Shown piece after piece: positions 13,497-24,988 of a stretch of 64,000 nt of DNA. The position numbers and the translations under genes are program-made. The notes beneath the pieces are model-generated. The model had not been told where the DNA came from, did not search any database, and saw only the letters and a list, made by a program, of their open reading frames with translations. The stretch is taken from NCBI GenBank assembly GCA_021234155.1, contig JAJEKV010000010.1, positions 12,925,339 to 12,989,338 of the forward strand, in the 5' to 3' direction. The stretch's first letter is position 1. Each line of letters begins with the position of its first letter. This DNA comes from Isoetes taiwanensis. Its lineage: Eukaryota > Streptophyta > Lycopodiopsida > Isoetales > Isoetaceae.

Positions 13497-15128
13497 GATC
13501 GCTCCAAGGAATACCATATATACCGCATATCTCCTCGATTTCACACCATACAAGTCTACCTAGGTAGCCTTGTATGCCTCGTAAAGTGGCAAGGTGTACA
13601 CCTAAGTTAATTGTTTAACTTAGATAACCTTAGGATAAGGCCCATTTCCACATGGCCTTATCCTATTGGGCAACTGCCACACGGCCTTATCCTAGTGGTG
13701 CCACGTGGCATCCCATGTGGACCCACACCTATATTGGCTTTAACCCTAACCCTAGACCCTTTTTCCCTCGATCGAAAGCACTGGATCTTTCATCCACGTT
13801 CAAAAACCCCGCTTCGAGCAATCGCTCGTCATAGTCTAGCCTGGAGCAGCAGCCCCTGGAAGGTGTGTATGATCGTAGAGGGAGCAAGCCTTCGATCCAC
13901 GTCAAGGAGCATGGAGACGCCAGGGATGGGAGGAAGCGCTCCGAGGAGGTAGGTTGAGTAGAGTTCATGTTAGTTCATCCGAAGTTAGCACTCCGACATG
14001 GGTTAGTAGTTCGTGATTCAGAGTAGAGCCACCCTAGATCTTTTGTTGAACATCTTGAACCCTAATCAAGGAACCCTAAACTATTAGTTAGCTATGTATG
14101 ATTAGGTTAAGATGTTCATATGATATTGATATTGATATTGGATCATGATGTGATGTATGTGATATTGGTTGATCATGTTGCTCCTCTTGTATTGGGAAGG
14201 GGGTAGAGACCTAGGGCCATAGGTAGTATGCTCCTAGTGAGATCCCTTTAGTTCCTATTAGTTGCGCGGGCATAGGAACCCACCGGCTATGGAAGCTATG
14301 ATGTGACTCCAAGACTCATACAACGGGCTAGAGGTAAGATGGAGGGTGGATCCCCGGGCCGAGTGGGGGCTTCGGGGATCCCATAGTGGGCTAGGCTTAT
14401 GGCCGGGCCACTTCGCAGGGGTCGAGCATGGGTCCGGACACCTCCCCGGGGCAATGGTGTCGCCCCCGGGCCTCAAGAGTTGCAAGTGTCACTTTGGCTC
14501 TTGTTTTGGGGGTTCACCGGTAACGAATCGTGGTGTCGTCAGCTGATTCTCTAGCCTGCCCGCGGAGCTTCTAGACTCCTGAAGGGAGATGCAACCCTTC
14601 CTACTTGCCGGACTGTGGAGATGCAACCGAGAAGTCCCAAGGGGGTGATGCCCCCGATCATGCGAAGGTTGGAGTCATGCCACGCCTTGATCTAGCTCAT
14701 CCAAAGTATGCAACGTGAGGGGCGGATGGAGTGGTCAACCCTAGCTATTGTCTTATGCCGCCTCGCCATTGTTATGACTCGGGTCCCGCTCTATCTTGAG
14801 GCCTTCCCCAAATACCAACTCTTATGTGTCGGAGCCGCAGTAGAGAGCTCATGTTTTATGGCATATGATTATGTTCTTTGCATCCCCTGGATATGCATTG
14901 AGCTACCCTTCGAGGTAGCATATTGTATTGTATTGCTAGTTCTCGACTTGTTTATGCTTCCGGCCTGGATAGGAGCCCATAGGGAAGGGCACGCGAAGAC
15001 ACTTCAGAAATTTTTCCGCACTACTCACGGAGGATCCAGAGCGGATAGACTGAGGGCCCGGCGGTTGTTGAGCCGACGGGATTTCCCGCCGAAAGTGTAC
15101 GCCTACCGTGATATTTAGCAGAGAGCCA
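13497..15128 (+). repeat. 5' LTR
   Basis: Aligns almost end to end with 24989-26637. From about 13545 (CACCATACAAGTCTACC) identity is high. The first ~50 bases align only loosely with the start of the 3' LTR, so the left border is approximate. It ends near GAGAGCCA just before the PBS. Internal landmarks shared with the 3' LTR are the CTAACCCTAGACCC block, ATGATATTGATATTGATATTG and the AGTTAGCTATGTATG stretch. Confidence 0.85.
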
Positions 15129-15132
15129 ATAA

Positions 15133-15144
15133 TGGTATCGAAGC
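15133..15144 (+). other. primer-binding site, iMet-tRNA type
   Basis: TGGTATCGAAGC, four bases after the 5' LTR end. It differs at two positions from the usual plant iMet PBS, TGGTATCAGAGC, which occurs intact in the copia element at 63670. Confidence 0.7.
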
Positions 15145-15659
15145 TATGTTCTGGTTGACCAAGAACTAGCATTGACCATAACCATGAAAGTAGTCTAACA
15201 AAGCTTATAGGGTGTGAAATAAAATTTCCACCATTAAACCCCTAAAAAATAGGGGAAAAAATTTTTCCTAGGTAGGGGGTCCAAATTAGGTTAAGTGTTA
15301 GATGAATGAATGAATGAGTCAAATTCACCTTCTAGTAAAATTGAGTGAAAAATTATGCATCCGCATCAAATTTCACCTAAAATGGGTCAAGAATCATGCC
15401 AATCGGAGACCCGGGTGAAAATGGCTTAAATCCATAATTAATACTTCAAACTATTAGAAATTTGAAATTCTAAAAGGTATAATACGAATTTAAGTATGTG
15501 TATTAGGAATTAAATATATATTAATAATAAGGGTACTATGGTGTAATTAATAAGGGGCTAATAAGTAGGCCTAATTATGGTAGGAGAATATTCCCTGTGG
15601 ACCCTCCTTTTTAAATATCCCCGACACCTCATTTCCCTCCAACCTTTCCCTCCACCATA

Positions 15660-16520
15660 TCTCTCTTGCTCAAATTTTACGCCATCCGCTTTTTAGACCG
15701 CCAAGTATGGCTCGAACCAAACCAAGACAAAGGAAGTACGGGCGAAATGCACCTACACTCTCTCAATGGCGACGCAGCAGCAGCAGGTCGCCATGTCAAG
15801 AAGATCCCCGAAAGCACCTTCGACCTAAGCCGGGAGAAGGGGTTCCCCTCCAAAGAAGAAAGCCGATTTTAAACTTTCCACGCCTCCGAAGAGGAGGGGC
15901 CAAAGAAGTAGGTAGCAGCCTTCGCGCTGTGCACCCAGAGAACCGGCGAAGTCCCCGCCACTTTGGGCCCTCGTCGGATACGAGGTGAAAGAGCACAGTC
16001 GAAGAGCAAGACCAAAGACCAAACTTCAGGAGGCGGGCCCCTCGCACCAAAGAAGAAGGGCAATGAGAAGGCTGCAGAGTGGCCTGAGGAGAAGGCAGCA
16101 AGGAAGAAGAGAGAGAGAGGGAACCGCTTGAGAAGGAGCGAGGACCAGATCGGAACGACGCCCTCACGGACCGCCGCGGATTGAAGAGCCTCCCGCCGCG
16201 GAAGAGGAAGAGGTGGAAGAAGGAGGAGACGACGAGGGAAGAAGAGGAGGAAGGGGACGATGGGTCGCCTGGGGGAAGCCTCAAACCTCGACGCAAGACC
16301 ACCTTTACCCAAAGTGGCCCAAGCCACCCAAGGTGGTTAAGAAGGTATACCGGCGAAATTAATCGCTTGCTTCTAAGGGAGGAGCGCCTTTCCAGACGCC
16401 AAAGCATACCAAGAATACCTCCGCCGCTGGACGCAGGTATAATGACCGGTAATCGCTTTAACGTGCGCCCAACTACGTGAAGGAGGGGCCACCCAAGAAG
16501 AACCAGCCCAAGCGCCAATC
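15660..16520 (+). pseudogene. decayed basic/acidic low-complexity coding region
   Basis: GC-rich segment between the PBS and the extra gene. An ATG at 15707 opens MARTKPRQRKYGRN. Neighbouring frames give lysine/arginine-rich (PPKKKADFKL, STPPKRRG) and acidic (EEPPAAEEEEVEEGGDDEG) stretches, which suggests one protein broken by many frameshifts. It resembles a gag-like or accessory N-terminus in composition only. No domain is recognised. Confidence 0.35.
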
Positions 16521-17067
16521 ACCGCCGAGGTGCTCCAAGAAGGTCCACCATGGACCAAACTCCCCAGATGCTCGAAGTTTTTTCGAGAGATTAGACACTT
16601 CAGCAAAGGTGCACTAATCTCTTGATAAGGAAGGCACCTTTCGAGCGCTCATGCGAGAGGTGATGCAAGAGTTCGCCACCGACTATAGGGGGTGACGCCG
16701 CCACAACTGTGGTGTGGTGTTAGTGTAGCCGCCGAGGTAGCCTCACCCAGCTCTTCGAGGGAATCAAACCTCCTCAAGCAATTCATAAGAGGGTAACCCC
16801 GATGCCCAAGCGATATTATGCCACGATCCTGCAAGGAATACCCTTTGAGGATGCAAATTTTGTGTAAAATAATGTAATTGCTAAGTCTTTTTTCCCCTAT
16901 AAAATATAAAATTTTGTTGTAAACTGACTTCAATTCTTGTATAAAAATGTGTTTAAGTTGCTCAAATTTTAGTTTAGTTGTAGCCATCATGATTGTAAGC
17001 ATCCAAATAGGGTAATTTAGTAAAGGTACTATAGGCAAATTAGTTAAATTTTGGCCAGAAAATTTGA

Positions 17068-17361
17068 AATCGGAAGGTCGCAAGGCGAGAATGGCCTCTC
17101 CGCCTTCCTTCACGGGAAGGCCCAAATTGCATAGCCATCCGGGGCCACCCATGTCGCACCAAATTTTGCCCAATTAGCCTGTGAAAAGATCCAAATTAGG
17201 TTAGAAAATTCCAAATAAGTATGCTAGGATCTTCAAATTTTCCAAAACTCTTGATAGAAGTCCCAAACAGCCGAAATCGGAAGGCTGTGCGAGAATGGCC
17301 TCTCCGCCCTCCACGGAAGGCCCAAATTCGCATAGCCACCCGGTTTCGCCCATTTTTGCCT
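17068..17361. repeat. direct repeat inside the gypsy leader
   Basis: Two ~90-105-base copies (about 17068-17172 and 17271-17361) share GAAATCGGAAGG, GAGAATGGCCTCTCCGCC and GGAAGGCCCAAATT. They differ by small indels and are about 200 bases apart. Confidence 0.7.
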
Positions 17362-17522
17362 AGATTGACCAATTTTCATCCAACAAACTGCCATGTAGTA
17401 TTTCTTGCTTTGCTTTGCTTAGAATTGCACTTCATGGTAGCTCAATTGGACACCCATGGCCATAGATTTGAAGTCTTCCCCATCAGGAACCCTTGTGCAC
17501 GGAACCCGAGGCAGTCCTAGTC

Positions 17523-17530
17523 TATAAAAG
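17523..17530 (+). promoter_or_regulatory. possible TATA box of the extra gypsy gene
   Basis: TATAAAAG lies 111 bases before the ATG at 17641, followed by a CT-rich leader. The spacing would suit an internal promoter, but this is inference from the motif alone. Confidence 0.35.
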
Positions 17531-17640
17531 GTGGCCTCATTTGTCATCTTCTCCCCATCAAAACTGCTCTCAGCCCTCTTGGCGATTTCCTAGCTCCTTG
17601 CTTATCCTCATTAGCCATTTTTCATACTCCTTTCAGCTCA

Positions 17641-19162
17641 ATGGCGCCCTCAAGCTTTGTCAGATGGTACAATGGGGCCAATCACATCCGTGAGTTCCCT
17701 GCTGAGCAAGCCTTCCATGTCTTCGATCATCTCTTTGATCTTCATGCCATCTTGACTAGAACTCCCTATTACACCGACATTATCTGCCAGTATGATCAGC
17801 AGGTCTTACCTTGGGAAGTTAGTCTGCCACCTAGGGGAGGGAAATGGGTATCTCTAGACTCTCTGTCCCAAGCCATAGGAGGGGGATCTAGGATCAAGAA
17901 TAAGTTATGGGATAGAACCAGAAACATGCCAGACTACATGACCTGTAAGCATCATAGGCATAGGTACGTCTCAAACCAAGCAGCTTTAGCTTTGTTCATG
18001 CAAGCATGTGGCGTTAACCAAACTGGGGAGCCACAATTCAACCTTTTTGATTTGGCACCTCTCACACTCTGACGGGCGCAGATAGGCATTCACTTAGATC
18101 GAGATCATGAGTATGAATACTACGGCTCCACATCAGAAATACCCTCAGGTTGCGCATTGAGCGGTGATTATGAAGAGGAAGAAGAAGAGAACCCAAGTTG
18201 GGAGATGAGGGAGGCAAGAAGGATGGAGAGGCGCCTGCTCGGCAACAGGAGGTACTAAGGCCAGACTCGAGCCGCCAAGGGGTATCACGCCCTCACTCCG
18301 GTGATCATCGACGGCACGAGGAGTATATATTCGCCAAACCACATCCTCAACCTTCCCTATTGTCAAGAAGAAGGCTCAGACCGATGAGCTCCCAAGCCTA
18401 ATGGCAAGGAGCAGGGCAACGACTTCATCGACTATGATTACCAAGAAATTCCAAGGAGGTAGCCGAGCGACATTCCTACCTACGACAACTATGTCGACAT
18501 ATCTGCCTACCAACGATAAGGCAGATGTATCAGCAAAGAGCAACCCATCATTCCAAAAGAGGAGGAATTCCGTGAGATCCAAAGCAGGTTGTACAAGCCG
18601 AAGAGGCCCAAGCTCAAGCTGACCAAGGCGCTTTAGGAGCATGCGCGGGAAGCACCGGCAAAAAGATCAACTGAGAACGCGAAGAACAATGTGGAGGGAC
18701 CACGTAAGATCTCGCCGCACTAGATGTTTTCGCTAAGCCGCCGAGGAGGGGTACGGAACCGCTGGGAGGCGTGGATAAATCACTCAGGTACTATTTTCCG
18801 GTCCTTAGCCAAGGGCAGATGGTGGTTCTACACAAGGAGTTCAGCCCAAGAGGGGGAAGAACTGCGGGCGCCTCCTCATAGCACTCTCAGGCTTCGGACA
18901 ACATGCCAAGATGGATTACGGAATGGACCATGTCATCCTCTTCAAGAGATCCGTAGCACTTCATGCCCTCGACTTCGCAAGAGGCCACCTCAGGGACGCA
19001 CACTTGTCAAGAGTGGCAAAGAATCGCACTGTAACTTCCCGCACCTCGGATGGCAAGAGCATTGAGGGAGGATCGGCGGCAAGAACTCGCAGATCGCCTA
19101 AGAAGGGCATAGGATTGAAGAATGTGAAGAACTTCTTCAAGTCCATGAGGAAGCACCATTGA
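17641..19162 (+). pseudogene. extra coding region of the gypsy element, upstream of gag
   Basis: From ATG 17641 the first 143 codons are open (motifs FVRWYNGANHIREFP, FDHLFDLHAILTRTPYY, VSNQAALALFMQACGV). The same frame then continues with coding-like sequence through at least six isolated stops (first at 18070-18072) to about 18720: HLDRDHEYEYYGST, an acidic EEEEEENPSWEMREA, HALTPVIIDGTRSIYSP, DFIDYDYQEIP, PTYDNYVDISAY, EEEFREIQSRLYKPKRPK. After a frameshift it ends in a basic C-terminus (GIGLKNVKNFFKSMRKHH) with TGA at 19162. Total ~500 codons. Gypsy elements with additional ORFs are known in plants; this product is not one I recognise. It lies in sense with gag-pol. Confidence 0.55.
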
Positions 19163-19361
19163 GGAAAATATGCTTTGTTAATTAAGTAATTGTATTGAAA
19201 AATATTCTCTCTTCAGTCATTATCATGTATTCATATATATATATTAATTAATGTCTTGCTATGATCTTGACTTGTAAGTGGAATTTTCATATGATTTCTT
19301 TTTGTACCTAACAATAATTCAAATGTAAATAAGCTTGATTAATGCCTAATCTAAATATCAA

Positions 19362-20740
19362 GTGTTGATGATCAATCCTTGCGTTAAGGAATACATGTGC
19401 TCAGTTCTCAAGGCCGCATCACCAGTGGGTACCGTAAAACCCGCTTTTGGACGGGATCAAGATGACAACAACGAACTAAATGACGCCGAAGCAATCAACG
19501 CTAAGGCTCGGCCCGTGATGAGGAACCAGATGCATCAGCTGATCCACTGGGCCACCCCATTGATGAATGCCCAGGAATATGCACCTGCTCCACCACCACC
19601 TCCACCGCTACCTCAGCAAGGCATCGAGGAAGGTCCACAGCCGGAGGGGCAGGACAATCAGGGAAATGCCAGAGACAGAAGAGGAAAAAGGAGAAACGTA
19701 TGAGTCCAACACCACCTAGCTCCAGTTCATCCGACACTTCAGATACCAAGATGCCTGTACCGTAAAGTGAGTCCGATACTTCTCGTAAGAGCCGTGGCAA
19801 GGAAGGCGATGACTATCAAAAGAAAGTTGACATGCTATGAGAAATGTGTGGAAGACTAGGAAGTTGGGTCGGGCCGTGGAAGGACAGTCGTATGGAGGCG
19901 TAAGCCCGGGCTTGATTTAAATGGAGGAGTTTGGCAACTCTTATGGCATGAAGGACAAGGATATAGGGAAAGTTGCTACAAGAAACTTGATAGGAGCAAA
20001 TAGAATCTGGTGGAAAGGCTACGAAAAGTCCAACAAGCTCAAAAGGAAATGGGCTTGCAGATTTAAAACCTTCAAAGAAGGCTCAGAGACATTATGTGCC
20101 TAGATCACATACTAGCAAAGTTGATGCCTAGATTGAACCAGGGTACCTTATCAAGAGCAAAGTACACAGAGGGAATTCATGCTCTCAAGGAGAGTTTCTG
20201 AAGGTAAGCCGGGTGGAAACTTACATTGAGGGATTGAACAAAGAATATCAAAAGGCTAGTCCGAGCAATCAACCCAAAGTCATGGGCGTAACGAGGATAA
20301 AGCCATAAGTTTGGAAGAAGCTCCACCAACGCCGTGGGAGAAACAAATGGCCTTCAAGGGAAAGTCAACAGGGCAGTTCAAGGGCGCACTGAGTAAGCAA
20401 TCGCCAGCCTACGCCATCGTGAGCCGCCGAAGACGGAAGAGCTCGTGGTAAGAACTTTGGGGACCGTAGTCAGAATGCATCGGGGGCAGCGGCATAAAGC
20501 ATCTTCTAGACAGCCCGACAAAGGAGAAGAGGCAAGAGTGTATCGAGAAGCTATATTTTGTGGCTTCCACCAGTGGCAATCAACACATGATTGCCCATCG
20601 TCATGCGTGCAGCTTTGGTAGAGCTTGGGGACTGGATTCACCAACGTATGTGAAGATGACGACCAAGATGAGGCCCGTGACTTCATAGATGGTGAGTGCC
20701 ATATCCGTGCAAATATTGAGTCGATGATATTGAAAATCAC
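19362..20740 (+). pseudogene. degenerate gag
   Basis: A 113-codon frame at 19362-19703 includes the proline-rich APPPPPPLPQQG and a basic tail. It is followed in shifting frames by a serine-rich SSSSSDTSDTK, a basic EGDDYQKKVDML and VETYIEGLNKEYQKASPSNQP. Position between leader and protease, and the proline-rich start, fit gag. No intact capsid or zinc knuckle could be reconstructed. Confidence 0.5.
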
Positions 20741-21034
20741 ATAGTCATTGGCGGCTGATGGAATCATAGATAGCAACCCATATGTAGTCCTCATAGACAC
20801 GTGTAGCGTCTCGCACAACCCGTCTCCTAGGCTGGCTGCCCTAATGAAGAACAAGGTATTGAAGTCTAAGCCAAGGCCGATTGTTATGGCAAATGGCGCC
20901 ATTCGCACACTAAGGGAGGAGGATCACATTCGACATAAACCTTAGTGGAAGTAAGTGGTCCGGGGGGCAGAGGTCATGGAAATTGGAAGGTATGACCTTA
21001 TAGTAGGAATGGAGTTCCTAAAGCCCGAAAAGCC
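20741..21034 (+). pseudogene. retropepsin-like protease remnant
   Basis: VVLIDTCSVSHN aligns with the active-site loop normally reading LIDTGSSHNF, here with DTC instead of DTG plus an inserted residue. Downstream are IVMANGAIR and, after stops, [11 protein letters not shown], both standard in gypsy proteases. Loss of the catalytic-loop glycine and several stops make it non-functional as written. Confidence 0.75.
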
Positions 21035-22093
21035 ATGATCGATCAGGACCGCAATGAAGTCGCCATGACAAAGACCGGACGGCACCAAATTCATAGTGAA
21101 GTAGTAAGAAGGCGCCTTCTTCTATGCAAAGGCATTTCTTTGAAGCAGCTAAGGAAAAGTATAGAAAGAAATAAGGTGGATTACATTTTGAGATTAGAGG
21201 CAATTGAGCCCAATAAGCAGGATGGGATCGACCAAAAGGGGAAGCAGTTGCCCAAGCCAGTAGCAAGGCTTATTTCGGAATTCAAGGATGTATTTCCGGA
21301 TGAGATCCGGCAACTGCCATCTTATAGGGGTGTGGAGTGCGAGATCACATTAGCACCAGATGCTAAGCCTACCAGCAAGGCACCATACAGGATGAGCACC
21401 CCGGAGTTGATTGAGCTCAAGAAGCAGCTCCAGGAATTGCTTGAGCTTGGCTTTATTAGAGCAAGTGTGTCTCCTTTTGGAGCACCTATACTCTTCGTGA
21501 AGAAGAAAGATGGGAGCTTAAGAATGTGCATAGACTATCGCCAGCTCAACAAGCAGACGATAAAGAATAAGTATGCATTACCAAGGGCAGATGATTTGAT
21601 GGACCAGCTCCAAGGAGCAAAGGTATTCTCTAAAATTGACTTAAGGTCAGGATACCACCAAATAAGGATAAAGGAAGAAGATATCCATAAGACCACCTTC
21701 AGAACGCGATATGGTCACTTTGAGTTTACAGTAATGCCCTTTGGATTGTCGAATGCCCCAGCAACTTTCATGCGCCTCATGAACGACGTCTTCAGGGAGT
21801 TCCTAGATGAGTTTGTCATTGTCTTCTTCGACGACATTCTAGTCTACAGCAAGTCCATTGAAGATCATAGTCAGCATTTGAGAAGGGTGTTGGAAAAGTT
21901 GAGGCGGCATCGCTTGTATGGAAAGCTCTCCAAATGCCACTTTGCTACCGAAAGAGTAGAGTACTTGGGCCATGTCATATCGGCGGAAGGGATCTCCACC
22001 GACCCCGCAAAGATCGGGCAAGAGTGGATTGGCCAGCCCAAAGAATGTGGCGGAGGTAAGAAGCTTTCTAGGCCCTGGCAGGTTATTACGTAA
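21035..22093 (+). pseudogene. pol: reverse transcriptase
   Basis: The 352-codon frame carries the full fingers-palm series: [49 protein letters not shown] (first catalytic Asp), [12 protein letters not shown] and the catalytic pair in [12 protein letters not shown]. Near 22020-22085 the reading shifts: codons for SFLGLAGYY continue in another frame across GGCCCTGGCAGG. An extra or missing base in this CCWGG context breaks the link to RNase H. The enzyme would copy element RNA in cytoplasmic particles. Confidence 0.92.
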
Positions 22094-22289
22094 AGTTCAG
22101 GAAGGACTTCGGCCAAGTGGGGCCCCCTTTGACGGACCTCACTAAGAGTGTTAAGGTGAAAGATTGGAGAACACATTGGTTAGAAAAATGTTCAAGCTTC
22201 ATTTGAAAAGCTTAAAGAGGTCTTTTAACAACAGCACCAAGTATAGTTCGCGCATCCTGACAAGGACAAGATAGTAGCAACAGATGCAA

Positions 22290-23392
22290 GTAAGATAGCA
22301 ACAGGTGGAGTCCTTATGCAAGAAGGAAGAGTAATAGCTTATGACTCCAAGAAGTTGAACGACACCGAACAGCGCTACCCAACCCATGATCAGGAACTTC
22401 TAGCTATTGTCAGAGCTCTTCGTATTTGGAGGCACTATTTGCTGGGGAGGAAGTTTCAGTTAGATACTGATCACCAGAGCCTCCAATACATCTTTACCCA
22501 ACCACTCCTGAATCTAAGGCAAAGGAGGTGGATGGAATTCCTAGAAGAGTATGATTTTGAGATTGCTTATAAGCCAGGTAAGTTGAATGTGGTTGCGGAT
22601 GCTCTTTCTAGAAGACCCCTTGAGACGAGAACACATTGTAATGCTATATCAACTCTTTCGAGTGGGTATGGCAAGAAAATTGAGGAGACATTACCATCCG
22701 ATGGTGATTTCAAGGAGGTATGGGAAAGCCTCTCTAGGGAGGCTAGAACAGATAAGGAACGAGAAGCCTTCAAGCATTATAAGAAGGAAGGCAACTTGTT
22801 ATACCATAAAGATAAGTTTTGTGTGCCCGAATCGTCAGGTATAAGGAAGCTAATCCTTCATGACACACACAACAGCCCAATAGCAGGGCATGCAGGTTTT
22901 ATGAAGACCTACTTCAAGATTCGAAGTAGCTATTTCTGGCCGGGAATGAAGAAGCAGATAGCAAGATATATTCGTGAGTGCCAGTTGTGTCAGCAAACCA
23001 AAGCGGAGCAGCTTCGAATTCCAGGAGCCTTGGAACCTCTAGCAGTGCCGAATGCGAAATGGGAAGTGGTAAGTATGGATTTTATCACGGGACTTCCCAA
23101 GACTCTTCGGGGCAAAGATGCATTGATGGTCGTAGTAGACAAATTATCTAAGATGGCACATTTTGTGCCTTGTAGAACTACCGACACAGCATTAGATACT
23201 GCCAAGCTATTTGTGAAGGAGATTTTTAGGCTCCATGGCATGCCTCGGGAGATAATATCTGATAGAGATTCTAAGTTTATGAGTGCTTTTTGGCAGGACC
23301 TCTTTAGCACCATTCAGACGAAGCTCTCCATTGAGCACGGCATATCATCCCCAAACAGATGGTCAGACGGAGAGGACGAATCGAATCATTGA
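22290..23392 (+). pseudogene. pol: RNase H and N-terminal integrase
   Basis: The frame begins with the RNase H core (DASK just upstream in frame, VLMQEGRVIAYDSKKL, YPTHDQELLAIVRAL, DTDHQSLQYI, VADALSRRP). Integrase follows: the zinc-binding HHCC (HDTHNSPIAGH and CQLCQQTK), the first catalytic Asp (VVSMDFITGLPK) and the second (ISDRDSKFMSAFW). A one-base frameshift near 23330, within CTCTCCATTGAGC, separates it from the next part, where STAYHPQTDGQTERTNR continues. Confidence 0.92.
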
Positions 23393-24167
23393 GGATATGC
23401 TTAGAATCTTTGTGTGGAATAAGCAGTCCAAGTGGGATGAGTACATCCACTTGGTGGAATTCGCCTACAATAGTGCCAAGCAGGAGTCATCTCAGATGTC
23501 TCCTTTCATGGTAAATTACGGGTACCAGTGCTTAACCCCGGACACTTGGCACAATCCCGTGTCAAAGGTTGAAGTGTCCCAGCAGATGCTAGGAGATATG
23601 CAGCAGTTGGTGGAAGAAGTGAAGGGTTACCTCCTAGCAGCGAGAAGTCGGCAGAAGAGTGTAGCCGACAAGCACAGGACCGTAAGAGAGTTCAAGGTAG
23701 GCGATAGCGTGTGGTTGAAGATCAAGGTCAAGCAAGCTAAGCTTCGGATTGGAAGTTGCAAGAAGCTTGCCCCTCGATGGGCTGGTCCGTTCAAGATTTT
23801 GGAGAGAGTGGGCTCCCAAGCCTACAAGTTGGATCTTCCGGCCCATCTCAAAGTTCACAAGGTTTTCCACGTAAGTTTATTGAAAAGGCACAATCCTAAC
23901 CCTGAGGAGGTATTGGATACTCCAACCTTGTTGGAAATGATGGAGGAGCAAGTCGAAATCGTGCCTGAGTTACTTCTTGATAAGTCATTCAAGAAGACTA
24001 GGAGATCTTAGTTCCTCCAGTATTTGGTCAAGTGGAAACACTTGCCCGTGGAAGACGCGACATGGGTATTGAAGCAGGATTTGGAGAAGCAATACCCGGA
24101 GTTTGTGAAGGAGTCTAATGGGCGAGTCGTCTCCGACTTGGTCGACCCCGACTTGCCAGGAGGTTAG
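23283..24167 (+). pseudogene. pol: C-terminal integrase and chromodomain
   Basis: Contains the third integrase block (YHPQTDGQTERTN, with the catalytic Glu), the GPF-containing C-terminal domain (WAGPFKILERVGSQAYKLDLP, KVHKVFHVSLL) and, after an in-frame TAG at 24009-24011, a chromodomain (QYLVKWKHLPVEDATW) ending at TAG 24165-24167. Chromodomains in this clade steer integration toward particular chromatin marks (established for chromoviruses). The TAG sits where CAG is a plausible ancestor. Confidence 0.9.
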
Positions 24168-24247
24168 CTTAGTATGTTCTTAGTTAGCCTCTAGCTCTGG
24201 CAGATGTATTCTAGCTAGTGGAATACATATGCCAGAATCTTGGAACA

Positions 24248-24660
24248 TGTGGGCGATGATGAGATAAGCCCTTAAGGCGTTCTCTAGGCCAACATGCACC
24301 AAGAGGTGCGCATGACCAATAGGGTCATGCGAGAGAGGAAGTGAGGCATAGTGCGCGATGATGGGACATCGATCGGATGCTCCTTATGCCACGATGCGGG
24401 GCTCGCACACCTGGCCATAGGGGGGTCATGGTGAAGGTTAAAGTGATCATGTGCGATGATGGGATCGTGAGACGTTCCCTAGCTTAAAACCCTTGGGGCA
24501 TGATGCACTAGGGGTACTCGGCACCGGGTAACTGAGTACAAGGTAGCACTTGATCATGGGCGATGATGGGATCATCTTAAATGGTCCTTAAGCTCAAATC
24601 CGAAAGGGCCATGATCGAGTGCAAGGTATTGGTAAGGGGGGTGGTCCCCTAAAACCACAA
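24248..24660 (+). repeat. degenerate ~100-bp tandem repeats in the gypsy 3' untranslated region
   Basis: Four copies of a G(G/T)GCGATGATGGGATC-like motif at about 24251, 24352, 24450 and 24557, each followed by CCTTA/CCTTAAG-like sequence and AGTCATG/GGTCATG-type blocks. They lie between the chromodomain and the polypurine tract. Confidence 0.6.
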
Positions 24661-24972
24661 ACTTATTAATTAAACTAACGTAATGTGCTCCATGTGCAGA
24701 CAAGTGAGAAGGAGCTTCGAGGTGGGGCGCATTACGAGAAGATAGGGGAACCATAATTTAGATTATGAACCCTAATAACGCTTATAATTGTAAGAAGCAA
24801 CTTTGTTAAGGCTATATAATTTTGTATAAGTACAAATATAGCCTAAATTTTGACATTTAACTTTTTAATAGGAAGTTGATCGTTTAAACTTAACTTAAGT
24901 GTATGTTCTGATGTTGTTTTGCAGGATAGTTAGGTTCGTCACCTTAGCGCAATGCTGAGGACAGCATTGTCC

Positions 24973-24986
24973 TAAGGGGGGGAGAA
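24973..24986 (+). other. polypurine tract
   Basis: Purine run AAGGGGGGGAGAA (then TG) immediately before the 3' LTR start. This is the standard plus-strand primer position in LTR retroelements. Confidence 0.85.
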
Positions 24987-24988
24987 TG

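Noticed and set aside
13739-13757. Telomere-like CCCTAACCCTAG in both LTRs
   Set aside because: Only two units, present in both LTR copies. It is ordinary LTR sequence, not an interstitial telomere.
15707-15780. Start MARTKPRQRK resembling histone H3
   Set aside because: Only the first few residues agree and the rest is unrelated; taken as coincidence.
15796-16518. 240-codon minus-strand open frame within the gypsy leader
   Set aside because: Ser/Leu/Arg-rich shadow of the GC-rich plus-strand low-complexity region; no domain.
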